Shown here in pieces: positions 28,801 through 35,144 of a DNA stretch of 64,000 bases. Made by a program: the position numbers and the translations under genes. Below the pieces are notes generated by a model. It was not told where the DNA came from, made no database searches, and saw only the letters and a list, made by a program, of their open reading frames with translations. How positions within the stretch are numbered: position 1 is the stretch's first letter; every line of letters begins with the position of its first letter. Source of the DNA: Solibaculum mannosilyticum (GTDB taxonomy: Bacteria > Bacillota > Clostridia > Oscillospirales > Acutalibacteraceae); contig NZ_AP023321.1 in the NCBI RefSeq assembly GCF_015140235.1, positions 1,788,501-1,852,500 of the forward strand, in the 5' to 3' direction.

Positions 28801-29207
28801 CCTTGGGAACTTTGGGCAAGGGACGTACCTTCTCCATCATGACTTCCAAACCAGGTAGTTCTTTAGAGAAGTCCGATGTGAGCGTCAGTGTTGATATCGT
28901 CGCTCCTGAGACCAATGCCCATGTTCTCTCTGTGGCCAGTGCAGCTCAAGCCAAGGTCAATGAGGAATTTGTGGTAGAAGTTGAAACCACTCTGGATGTC
29001 GAGGCTCTGTCTATCGTCAATGAGAGAGGCAAAGCAATCACTCAGCTGGATAGCCAGTGCACCGTCAATGGCGACGTCAAAACCTGGAAGATCACCATCT
29101 CGGTTGGATCTACCGGTTACCGCATCTTCGAGATTAAGGCAAAAGACGCTTATGGCCTGTATACAGAAGATGACAACATGACTTTACCCATCACCATTAC
29201 CAAATAA
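22812..29207 (+). CDS. secreted multimodular GH38 alpha-mannosidase with CBM6-like and FIVAR modules
   Basis: A 2,131-residue extracellular enzyme expected to remove alpha-linked mannose from glycans such as host N-glycans or yeast mannan. A signal peptide (about 1-27, ending AVSA) is followed by the GH38 catalytic domain: HLDTVW (H56, D58) zinc ligands, the nucleophile Asp171 in VYLPDCFGFGYALP, EHGTGTYTS near 325, and AHQFHDDITGTS (380-391) zinc/acid region. The beta-sandwich GH38 C-terminal domain runs to about 880. Then come two beta-rich modules (about 885-1065, 1095-1260), three CBM6-like modules (about 1325-1455, 1523-1655, 1722-1853) and three intervening FIVAR-type helical spacers. 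Two Ig-like domains (about 1935-2131) end the protein. No LPXTG or SLH anchor is seen. It starts at TTG with AAGGAG upstream, overlapping a mini-ORF. Confidence 0.88.
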   Translation: MKKARKALAFIMAAAMCVGTMAPAVSANEPDTTPADQGSSAPYAGEDRMYAIATSHLDTVWVWDLETTIKQYIPDTLEDNFSLFERYPDYVFNFEGAYRYQLMEEYYPEEFETLKKYMDSGNWNFSGSGLENGDVNTPSPEALFRNFLYGNNYIEEKFGAEQRSRDVYLPDCFGFGYALPSIAAHSNLLGFTTQKLTWGNSFENGALPFDIGTWTGVDGSTIIANINPGNYVSTASTIRNDSGMINKLNKSKFYGYNASARLFGMGDMGGGSSASTVETVLNEQAMNDTETIKVINATTDQLFLEMTEEEKASLPNYNDEMVMQEHGTGTYTSRVISKRWNRQNELMADNAERSLVTSSWLGATEYPQEKLTKAWTNVIAHQFHDDITGTSIDTAYTRSWNEYMVDLKQFAAEYENGVDGVASEMDTSVESGVPLVVNNPVAADRNDLVEATVTMPEDCASVRVYDADGNEVASQVLVKDGNQFDIVFMANVGSMGYRTYNVRPAATACDMESNLSVSENKLSNEKYDVTIDENGDISSIFDKELDKELLAEPIRLALFDDTETGWPSWELSMGDYWNKERRESVKDEAMDISVVEDGPARVAIRVVRQHGSSTYDQVISLTSGGQIVAVDNVVDWDERATLLKAEFNLTSSNPTATYDLGLGAIERGNNTDRKAEVPLQKWADLSATDDSYGVSILNDCKYGMDKYDDDTLRLTLIHTPKGDYTHHTNHRIASEATQDVGENRFGFAIYGHEGNFGSGTQIEAEAFNQPMKAFQTVSHQGSLGDDYSFGSISNENVLVRAVKKAEKSDEIVIRVNEGTGKAASNVEVSLGEGIESAREIYASEEEIGPATVKDGKLVFDIGAYGVKSFAVTLKEPTEKADARQMTPVDLPYNIDAYSSNDNKMDGSINALNETYPSELVPDSVLSSGITYQMGSKEDGQNNAVAAKGQTITLPEGYNTLHLLAASTQGDKDVTFRVGDKDVTLNIGDYKENIAAWDQYSLGITGYVKEQDPALWATHRHTNGDDNIAASTYMFAYDLDISGASTITLPDDDSIIIFAATAENDAAKTEAVSELYDHRERTDETTGAFTGYSSFEDGDPEALTNVLNNQNNTSNVTSGVTDEDAYTGTHSFKLSGNDNNDSSSFTYMKMYTNNIEILPGTILTYKFKPLNENGRYINVDMQFGNGLPLRDSGAYDTDGTRMHPATARGTVGEWTTITCNLYEYARGRSLNNILFAYDQGGNTGEFAALVDDIFIGIPTGRQGLEYTLSSVKSIDPDTYAADTWAEIQKLVDLADKLLTDEDAYEGDIDYVAEELAALMDETHPMYDGFAGVTADQWDELSVNDQGPYVEGGHTNRTNEGHFVTFNDVTFGDKTATAIEVEYSGSSTGRNDYLEIREGGRGGELLATVPVPATGSFDNYQTVLAGLDVDLTGVHDICIDFRCRRNVKSIRFVETVDKTNLDAAIAEAEEIDRSSATEDSLAVLDEKLAVAKAVSANSEATSSEIITATNDLKEAISGLIYYKSAYERLEAEECDTFTQEGDGIKFEGEHIGGITNGDWVAYDAVQFGDGAGKVEVCYAGKNSAADSRIEVRADSPDGKLLSTISIPKTGSDWNNYVVATADLSYIPVDTQKIYFVIRSSSSDICNIDYFGFTPLSDKTALNNAITKAQAIDLSGYDEVSAAQVSAALVAALAVQADDAAAMKDVALANNNLLDAIDSLEIVRSAYDQIEAETYELDSGIVNDGPNIGGVNPGDWVGYKHVDFGDVGADSFTMYFSAEDGGSGSRKVDLWIDGYSPSTGTKIGTVTVNQTGTWADYVEVTVDLNQTVTGIHSFYMTFMSDYTHVVNIDWFKFGQAEPADTPTEENIQALKDILAEADALNADDYTADSFAAVTSAVEAGKALQANPDATNTQYVEAINAIRTAIDSLVPVVVGDDAVHSASSDKNAYGLNETITLTIRTDSDVNRIALTNENGRYLGISKLSSSFDGQSDEKIWTVQTSLGTLGKGRTFSIMTSKPGSSLEKSDVSVSVDIVAPETNAHVLSVASAAQAKVNEEFVVEVETTLDVEALSIVNERGKAITQLDSQCTVNGDVKTWKITISVGSTGYRIFEIKAKDAYGLYTEDDNMTLPITITK

Positions 29208-29228
29208 CCTCGATTCTATTGAATCAAA

Positions 29229-29267
29229 TCTGCCCCCTAGCTTTCCGCTAGGGGGCAGATTTTTTAT
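29229..29267 (+). terminator. intrinsic terminator of GH38 gene
   Basis: TCTGCCCCCTAG (29229-29240) and CTAGGGGGCAGA (29248-29259) form a perfect 12-bp stem followed by TTTTTTATT. Confidence 0.9.
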
Positions 29268-29351
29268 TGGGAATCTAATTTATTCTCATCCTTTTAAATG
29301 CCTTAAAACCCATAATATTTTTCACTGCAACCCCTTTTTCACAAAGACAGC

Positions 29352-29395
29352 AAAAAAGCCGTCTTGCCCGAAGGAATCGAACAAGACGGCTTTTT
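29352..29395 (-). terminator. terminator of the hydrogenase operon
   Basis: AAGCCGTCTTG and CAAGACGGCTT arms (within 29352-29395) are flanked by A and T tracts, just beyond the stop of the last hydrogenase-operon gene on the minus strand; the hairpin would work in both directions. Confidence 0.85.
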
Positions 29396-29409
29396 ACTGC
29401 TATTCTCGA

Positions 29410-30873
29410 TTAATGCTGATGAAGATGCAGCTGATCCAACTTTTTCTCTTTGTTGGTTGCAATGATATTATGATTATTGTTATCGGCAAACTTATCAAAA
29501 CCGCGGCGGACTTCCGCAGGTTCCTTGATGGATGCCGGACCTGCGATACAGCCACCCACACAACCCATGCCTTCGATGAAATCCTCACTGAGACGGCCTG
29601 CTTTCAGCAGACGTAAGGTCTTCATGCATTCCTGGACGCCGTTACAGCGAACCACATTGAGTTCCGGTGTCTCACCCAGCTCATCGATGGCCCGAAGTAC
29701 AGCGGCTGCCACGCCTCCGGATTTTGCAAATCCTTTTCCATAGCTGGTGGCATCCTCTTCCGCGGAAATCTCCATCTGAGCGGGATTGATCTGCTTGGTC
29801 TGGAACATGGCCAGCAGTTCCTCAAAAGTCAGGACATATTGGATCTGGTCGATGTAGTGGCTGAGTACATCGGATTTCTTGGTGATGCACGGGCCGATAA
29901 ATACAACGATACCTTCTGGATCCAGTGACTTGACGTACTGGGCGGCAGCCACCATAGGCGGAACGGTAGTCGACACATAGGGTTTAAGATCCGGGAAATG
30001 CTGTTCGATGAGGTTGACAAACGAGGGACAGCAGGAAGAGGTCATCTTTTCGCCCTTCTCGTAGCGTTCCAGAAGCTCCTGGGACTCGTTGTAAGCCACA
30101 GCGTCGGCACCCAAGGCCACTTCATATACATCGTCAAAACCCAGCAGTTTGGTAGCGGCCATAATTTTGCCCAGAGAAATATCCTGGCCAAACTGGCCTT
30201 CCACCGCCGGGGCTATGATGGCGTATACCCGGACGCTGGGATCCAGAATTTCCTTGATGACATTGGCCACCATGGAAAGATCGGAGATGGCTCCAAAGGG
30301 GCATCCTACCACGCAGGCTCCGCAGTTGATGCACTTTTTCTTGTCGATGATGGCGATGTCGTTGTCATCGATGGAAATGGCATTGACCGGGCACGCACGC
30401 TTGCAAGGACGTTCCATATCCACAATGGCGTGATAAGGACATGCCTCATAGCACTTGCCGCATTTTTTGCACTTTTTCGGATCGATAACTGCACCTTTGG
30501 GCGTCTTATAAATAGCGCCAAAACGGCAGGCTTTAATACATTTCTGAGCCAGGCAGGACTGACAGTTGTCGGTCACCGTATACCGGGCGATGGGACAGCC
30601 CTCACAGGCGCAGGGAATCACATGCACAACTTGGGAAGGGTCCAGATCGGTGTACACCGAGTCAGCCGGCAGTTTACCCATGGCCAGCCGGACACGCTGA
30701 CGGATAATTTCCCTCTCACGGTACACGCAGCAACGGAACCGGGGGGTAATTCCCTTGATGATCTCAAAGGGAATCTGGTCGACATGTTCTTCCAGCGTCC
30801 CCTCATACGCGTATTCGCACACCTTTTTCAACACTTCATTTTTAATTTGAATGATATCTGTGATCTCGTCCAC
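29410..30873 (-). CDS. [FeFe] hydrogenase, group B-like, with multiple ferredoxin clusters
   Basis: A 487-residue iron-sulfur enzyme of the [FeFe]-hydrogenase superfamily. The N-terminal half has cysteine-rich [4Fe-4S] modules (CQSCLAQKCIKACRFGAI, CKKCGKCYEACPYHAI, CINCGACVVGCPFGAI). The H-cluster domain has L1 TSCCPSF, L2 GPCITKKSD and L3 EGMGCVGGCIAGP, all four cluster cysteines present. Phe instead of Trp in L1 and the L3 form fit the group B type, whose reaction direction is poorly known. The GTG at 30873 is preferred because TTAGGAGG stands seven bases before it; the ATG at 30903 has no ribosome site. It is the last gene of an operon with a phosphatase and a sensory hydrogenase. A His-rich tail (LHLHQH) ends the protein. 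Confidence 0.88.
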   Translation of the reverse strand: MDEITDIIQIKNEVLKKVCEYAYEGTLEEHVDQIPFEIIKGITPRFRCCVYREREIIRQRVRLAMGKLPADSVYTDLDPSQVVHVIPCACEGCPIARYTVTDNCQSCLAQKCIKACRFGAIYKTPKGAVIDPKKCKKCGKCYEACPYHAIVDMERPCKRACPVNAISIDDNDIAIIDKKKCINCGACVVGCPFGAISDLSMVANVIKEILDPSVRVYAIIAPAVEGQFGQDISLGKIMAATKLLGFDDVYEVALGADAVAYNESQELLERYEKGEKMTSSCCPSFVNLIEQHFPDLKPYVSTTVPPMVAAAQYVKSLDPEGIVVFIGPCITKKSDVLSHYIDQIQYVLTFEELLAMFQTKQINPAQMEISAEEDATSYGKGFAKSGGVAAAVLRAIDELGETPELNVVRCNGVQECMKTLRLLKAGRLSEDFIEGMGCVGGCIAGPASIKEPAEVRRGFDKFADNNNHNIIATNKEKKLDQLHLHQH

Positions 30874-30899
30874 GAGGATCCCTCCTAAGTTACGATAAA

Positions 30900-32081
30900 T
30901 CAATAAAATTTACGGGTGACTATTTTTCCTGCCCGCTGCATCAGGCCATACAGATCATCCAGAATGCGCAGCTTGATGCTCAAATCTTCCGGCAAATTGG
31001 GGTTCTGATGGGCGGGGTTGATTGCAGTTCCAATAAACAGATGCAGATGGGTACACTCTTCCAACAGGATCTTGGCGATCATAGCAGCGCCGTGGTTTTC
31101 GTCAATCTGATCCAGCACGGTTCGGTCGGTCGGATTGTCCAAAAACGCCCGGACGATCTCCGCCGTCCTGCGCAGGGTCAAGACTCCTTCGGTTACCAGG
31201 TCGATGCCTTCAATGGTGGCGATGGGTGGAACATCGGGATTGACATAATCCAGCTGGGTGACGATCTCACGGTCCAATACCCGGCATAACAGGTTGGCGC
31301 TGGAGCCGCCGCACACAATCTTTTGGCCTTCGGTGGCCATAAAATCCACCACCAACCGGTCGTCATCCGCCCTGTTCTTGGGCGGCCCGGAGAAGAGGCT
31401 TACTTCCTGTTCCGGGATAATGCGCACGGTGGCGACGGTGGTATCGTCGCCGGGACAGTGTTCATACAGGTCGTCGCAGGCTTCGCACAGCAAGGTGGTC
31501 AGACGGGCCGATGTCTTTTCGGTATCCACATGAGAGGCCATATAAGCCGACACGTTGTCCCAGTCCCATCCCAGATTGAGCAGGCCGCCGATGCCGGCGT
31601 AAATGACGCCGTCGCTCAACAGGGCCAGTACGTCGTCCACCTGCACCTTAAACCGCACTTCCCGGATATTCTTACCGGCAATCACGCGGTCCTCATAGTT
31701 GAGCTGCATGACCTGTCCATCCCGGATAAAAATGCAGCTGGGACTGTCAAACTCCACCAGATAGGCCTCATGGGTGGCGTACTCGATTTGCAGGATGGAA
31801 AAGGTGGAATAGGCCATCTTGCGCACCTGGCATACCGGCAGGGTGTGGACAATGGTATCCACCGTATCTTCCAGAGTCGCACCGTTGCTGATCATGGTGG
31901 AGATGATCTTGGAAGTCAGGGTGGAGAGAATGTTGGCCTTGACGCCGCTGCCTAAACCGTCCGACAGGACCACCAACGCGCGATCCTTTGTCCTTAAAAT
32001 CTCAACGCGGTCTCCGCACAGCTCTTCGGTGTATTTATTTAAACTCTTATAGGAAGCGTCAATGTAAATCCGATCACTCAT
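30900..32081 (-). CDS. SpoIIE/PP2C-type serine phosphatase linked to sensory hydrogenase
   Basis: A 393-residue protein with a PP2C-like phosphatase domain in its first 230 residues: ALVVLSDGLGSGVKA (metal-binding DG), VLALLSDGVIYAG and PGDDTTVATVRI. The second half (from about 240) is an uncharacterised alpha/beta domain. Families with this pairing sit beside PAS-containing [FeFe] hydrogenases in clostridia, where they are thought to pass the H2 signal to serine/threonine phosphorylation. The ATG at 32081 overlaps the stop of the hydS gene by eight bases, so it is translated in its wake; an in-frame ATG at 32099 lies deeper in hydS. It lacks the membrane segments of true SpoIIE. Confidence 0.85.
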   Translation of the reverse strand: MSDRIYIDASYKSLNKYTEELCGDRVEILRTKDRALVVLSDGLGSGVKANILSTLTSKIISTMISNGATLEDTVDTIVHTLPVCQVRKMAYSTFSILQIEYATHEAYLVEFDSPSCIFIRDGQVMQLNYEDRVIAGKNIREVRFKVQVDDVLALLSDGVIYAGIGGLLNLGWDWDNVSAYMASHVDTEKTSARLTTLLCEACDDLYEHCPGDDTTVATVRIIPEQEVSLFSGPPKNRADDDRLVVDFMATEGQKIVCGGSSANLLCRVLDREIVTQLDYVNPDVPPIATIEGIDLVTEGVLTLRRTAEIVRAFLDNPTDRTVLDQIDENHGAAMIAKILLEECTHLHLFIGTAINPAHQNPNLPEDLSIKLRILDDLYGLMQRAGKIVTRKFY

Positions 32082-33777
32082 TGTCGTTTCCATCCTCAAT
32101 TAGTCTCTTGAGATTGTTGAGGGTTACCTTAGTCTCTGCGGTGGTCTCACCCAGGAGGCTGGCGATTTCCTGTGCTACCACCATCTGCTTATCGATAACC
32201 TTCTGCGCCATTTCCACCGAATGGAGTTTCCTCTGATAGGCTTGTTCCGATGCCTTCTCCTCTTTGGTGATGTCCTGGAAAATGCCGATGGCCAAATTCT
32301 GATCCTGGACATACACAATGGTCTGTTCTGTAGAAATGCCTAAATCGTCGTACCGCACCTTTTTATTGTAAATGCTCTGTTTGGTGCGGATGACCTCCTC
32401 AAAATCGCTGGGATCAATAAAGTCGAAAAGATACTGCTGAAGGGCCTCGGAACGGCTCACTTTAAACAGTTCCTGTGCCGCCAGATTGAACTCCTTGATC
32501 TTCATGGTCTCGTCCACAGCGATGATGTAATTGGGTGTGGCGCTCAATGTGACATTGGCCAGTGTTTGGGAGATGTCATACATGTAGGGCATGCACATAT
32601 AGAGCTGAGCCTTGCCCTGGTAGACGGCGATGGCCTTGTCCTTACAGGTGGGATATCCGCAGCTTCCGCAGTTGAGTTCCTGCTCCTCGGTGGGTTTGCC
32701 GATCTGGGCCAGGATACTGCGGATGGTATCGTGGCCGGGAATCTCACTCTTGACCGCTTCCGGGGTAAAGGTCCGATAAATGGACTCCGGAACTTCCGGT
32801 TCCAGTTCAGCCGTGGCTCTGCCGGCATACTGCTGCACCTGGAGACGGCCGCTGTGCACCTTCTTGTGATGGGTGGGCATCATGGGACCGTTGATACAGG
32901 CGTCATTGCAGGCATTCACTTCAATAAAGCAGTCGTGAATCTGGCCGGACTGAATCTCTCCCAGCAGATCCTTGACGTTTTTCAGCCCACTGACGCTTAA
33001 ATAATCATAGCGGTCATTGGCCGGGGCAGTCCTCTGCAGATCCCGCAGAATGCCTTCCTGGACCGGGTAAATACGAGAATAATTGGAGTGGCGGTCAAAG
33101 GGTTCCGGTTCCTGGGACTCCAGGAAGATGCCCTCCTGCTCCATCCACTCGTTGACCTGGCCGAAGGTGAGGGCGCCGTCCACATCGGGACTGTGTTCAC
33201 TTTCGTCCAGCTTGGAGACGCAGGGCCCTATAAAGACAACCTTCGTATCCGGGCCGTAATGCTTTTTAATGAGCTGGCCGTGGGCCACCATGGGCGATAC
33301 CGCAGGCGCCAGCACATGAGTCAAATTGGGAAAATATTTGGTTACATATAAGTTCACAGTGGGACAGCAGGTGGTCAAAATGACGTCCCGTTTCTGCTCC
33401 TCCACCATTTTGCGATAGGCAAGCGTCACATAGTAGGCGCCGATGCTGGTTTCCTCCACATAATCAAATCCCAGGCGTTTTAAGGCGGCAACCACCTTTC
33501 CCTGGTTTTCCAGGCCGTAGGCCGCGATAAAGGACGGCGCTAAACTAACCACCGTCTTGCAATCCGGGTCTTTGGCCATACGTTTGACGCGATCCACGTC
33601 GTTGACCAGAATCTTAGCCTTCTGCTCGCAGGTGACGATGCAGTGGCCGCACAGTACACACTGCTGTTCAATCACTTCCACTTTGTTGTTTTGATACTTT
33701 AAGGACTTTACCAGACAGCCCTTCAGGCAGCGATAACAGTTTTTACAATTGGCCTCCTTTACATCAATCAGGCCCAT
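32074..33777 (-). CDS. hydS: sensory [FeFe] hydrogenase with PAS domain (HydS type)
   Basis: A 567-residue putative H2 sensor. Order: two [4Fe-4S] clusters (CKNCYRCLKGCLVKSL, CVLCGHCIVTCEQKA); an H-cluster domain with L1 TTCCPTVN, L2 GPCVSKLDES and L3 EVNACNDACINGP; a four-cysteine Fe-S domain (CGSCGYPTCKDKA); a PAS domain (about 425-535, NYIIAVDETMKIKEFNLAAQELF...GIFQDITKEEKA); and a C-terminal coiled stretch. The altered L1 and L3 loops match the group C sensory hydrogenases, which turn over H2 slowly, rather than catalytic ones. The start is the ATG at 33777 with AAGGGAGG upstream. It is followed by a phosphatase gene, as in published group C operons. Confidence 0.88.
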   Translation of the reverse strand: MGLIDVKEANCKNCYRCLKGCLVKSLKYQNNKVEVIEQQCVLCGHCIVTCEQKAKILVNDVDRVKRMAKDPDCKTVVSLAPSFIAAYGLENQGKVVAALKRLGFDYVEETSIGAYYVTLAYRKMVEEQKRDVILTTCCPTVNLYVTKYFPNLTHVLAPAVSPMVAHGQLIKKHYGPDTKVVFIGPCVSKLDESEHSPDVDGALTFGQVNEWMEQEGIFLESQEPEPFDRHSNYSRIYPVQEGILRDLQRTAPANDRYDYLSVSGLKNVKDLLGEIQSGQIHDCFIEVNACNDACINGPMMPTHHKKVHSGRLQVQQYAGRATAELEPEVPESIYRTFTPEAVKSEIPGHDTIRSILAQIGKPTEEQELNCGSCGYPTCKDKAIAVYQGKAQLYMCMPYMYDISQTLANVTLSATPNYIIAVDETMKIKEFNLAAQELFKVSRSEALQQYLFDFIDPSDFEEVIRTKQSIYNKKVRYDDLGISTEQTIVYVQDQNLAIGIFQDITKEEKASEQAYQRKLHSVEMAQKVIDKQMVVAQEIASLLGETTAETKVTLNNLKRLIEDGNDNE

Positions 33778-33808
33778 ATTTTTTCCTCCCTTAACTGCTT
33801 CACACAGC

Positions 33809-33830
33809 AAAAAACGCGCCCTGGGCGCGC
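33809..33830 (-). terminator. intra-operon attenuator-like hairpin
   Basis: On the minus strand a very GC-rich palindrome (CGCGCCC/GGGCGCG, 33815-33830) is followed by six T, between the ferredoxin gene and hydS. It looks like a weak or conditional terminator that would lower expression of the hydrogenase genes relative to the ferredoxin. Confidence 0.5.
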
Positions 33831-33852
33831 ACCAATTGCCGCCTTTTCTCAG

Positions 33853-34095
33853 TTAGATTTTAGTCAGAATGGTGTTTTCAAAAAATTCGTCCACACCCTC
33901 CGGCTTCAAATTGTACACTTGATCCTGGCATTTTACGGCGATGCCGTCGTTGGCGCACTGCCCCATGCAGAACGAACCCTTTAACGTCAACTTTTGCTCC
34001 AGGCCCTTTTCTTTGATGAGCTCGTCCAGGCGCTGGATGACCAGACGAGATCCCTTCAGATGACAAGAACTTCCGATGCAAACGAGAATGTCCAT
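33853..34095 (-). CDS. thioredoxin-like [2Fe-2S] ferredoxin
   Basis: An 80-residue protein of the NuoE/thioredoxin-like ferredoxin fold. Four cysteines are spaced as in the family: CIGSSCHLKG (C6, C11) and FCMGQCANDG (C43, C47). It is expected to carry electrons to or from the hydrogenase proteins encoded downstream. First gene of the operon, with GGAGG before the ATG and a consensus promoter about 60 bases upstream. Confidence 0.85.
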   Translation of the reverse strand: MDILVCIGSSCHLKGSRLVIQRLDELIKEKGLEQKLTLKGSFCMGQCANDGIAVKCQDQVYNLKPEGVDEFFENTILTKI

Positions 34096-34151
34096 GGTGA
34101 GAACCTCCTATTTTCAAACCAATTTTTTGCGCAAAGATAGACGATAATTTG

Positions 34152-34180
34152 ATTATAAAGGTCGGGTCGAAGTTTGTCAA
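34152..34180 (-). promoter_or_regulatory. hydrogenase operon promoter
   Basis: On the minus strand TTGACA (34175-34180) and TATAAT (34152-34157) are spaced exactly 17. No Rex-type palindrome was seen here, unlike at adhE. The rest of the 375-base gap to the thioesterase holds only that gene's promoter. Confidence 0.8.
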
Positions 34181-34393
34181 TTATCGCGGCGGAATTTATG
34201 AGATAATAGGAATTAAACGGGTAATTTTGTGGAAAATAGGTAGTTTGCACTTTATCTCACTGGCTGGATAAAGCATAAACAACCAAATCTATCCAAGATC
34301 ACTCTAGGAAATATTGCTGTCCTCTCCCCGGCTTTCCCCTCGCCGTTTTTGGATGTTCTGCCCGGAACCTCCCCTCTTTTCCCTACGGCGCCA

Positions 34394-34422
34394 TTGACGG
34401 CGGGATTAATTGGGGGTATCAT
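34394..34422 (+). promoter_or_regulatory. promoter of acyl-CoA thioesterase
   Basis: TTGACG (34394-34399) and TATCAT (34417-34422), spacing 17, about 50 bases before the thioesterase start. Confidence 0.55.
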
Positions 34423-34470
34423 GGAACAATATTCAATAAGAACAACCAAACTCGAAATGGAGGGATTTCC

Positions 34471-34944
34471 ATGGAAGAACTCAAACCAAAACGGGTATCG
34501 GATTCCAAAACCGAACAGATCCAAATCATCATGCCCCAGCACATCAACGGCTATGACCGCTTGTTCGGCGGACAGTTGGTGGAGTGGATCGACGTAGTGG
34601 CCTGTGTGGCGGCACGGCGTCATTCGGGGCGCAATGTCACTACGTTGTCCATCGACTACCTTCACTTCAAAGCCCCTGCTCACGCCAATGAGACGGTAGT
34701 ACTTATCGCCCGGGTGACCTATGTGGGCCGGACTTCCATGGAAGTCCGGGTGGATACCTTTGTGGAATCCCTTTCCGGAGAACGCAAGTCGGTCAATAAG
34801 GCTTACCTGACCATTGTAGCGTTGGACGAACATGAACAGCCTGTGCCTGTCCCCTCCCTGATCCTGGAGACCGATGAGCAGAAGGCCGAATGGGAAGCCG
34901 GTAAACGGCGTCGGGAACAACGCAAAAAGTATAAGCCCGAATAG
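34471..34944 (+). CDS. acyl-CoA thioesterase, hotdog fold (YciA/BACH type)
   Basis: Hydrolyses acyl-CoA to free acid and CoA. The 157-residue protein is a single hotdog domain with the family block MPQHINGYDRLFGGQLVEWIDVVACVAARRHSGRNVTTLSIDYLHFKAPAH; the N...G..LF...L..W.D pattern contains the catalytic Asp. RTSMEVRVDTFVES is the second strand pair, and a Lys/Arg-rich tail follows. GGAGG precedes the ATG. It is monocistronic and ends in a shared terminator with adhE on the other strand. The substrate is not predictable. Confidence 0.88.
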   Translation: MEELKPKRVSDSKTEQIQIIMPQHINGYDRLFGGQLVEWIDVVACVAARRHSGRNVTTLSIDYLHFKAPAHANETVVLIARVTYVGRTSMEVRVDTFVESLSGERKSVNKAYLTIVALDEHEQPVPVPSLILETDEQKAEWEAGKRRREQRKKYKPE

Positions 34945-35004
34945 GAATCCTCCCCTTTTCTGGAGCATTTCCCCGGGACGATCCCGGCAGCACAATTTTG
35001 TTTT

Positions 35005-35054
35005 AAAAAGAAGTGGTACCGGTTGCTGTTGTGCCGCCGGTACCACTTCTTTTT
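35005..35054. terminator. bidirectional terminator between thioesterase gene and adhE
   Basis: AAAAAGAAGTGGTACCGG (35005-35022) pairs with CCGGTACCACTTCTTTTT (35037-35054) as a perfect 18-bp stem with A/T tracts, serving both convergent genes. Confidence 0.9.
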
Positions 35055-35144
35055 GCGTCTGCGATCAAAGTCCCCCGCTGAGGGACGAATCTCTGCAGCG
35101 GGGGACCATCACTGTAAAACAGTCGTTTTTTGGGGGTTGTCGTC

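Noticed and set aside
29998-30888. 296-codon plus-strand ORF opposite the group B-like hydrogenase
   Set aside because: Antisense shadow of a clear iron-sulfur protein gene.
34252-35046. 264-codon minus-strand ORF opposite the thioesterase
   Set aside because: It runs through the promoter and terminator of the thioesterase gene and is low-complexity.
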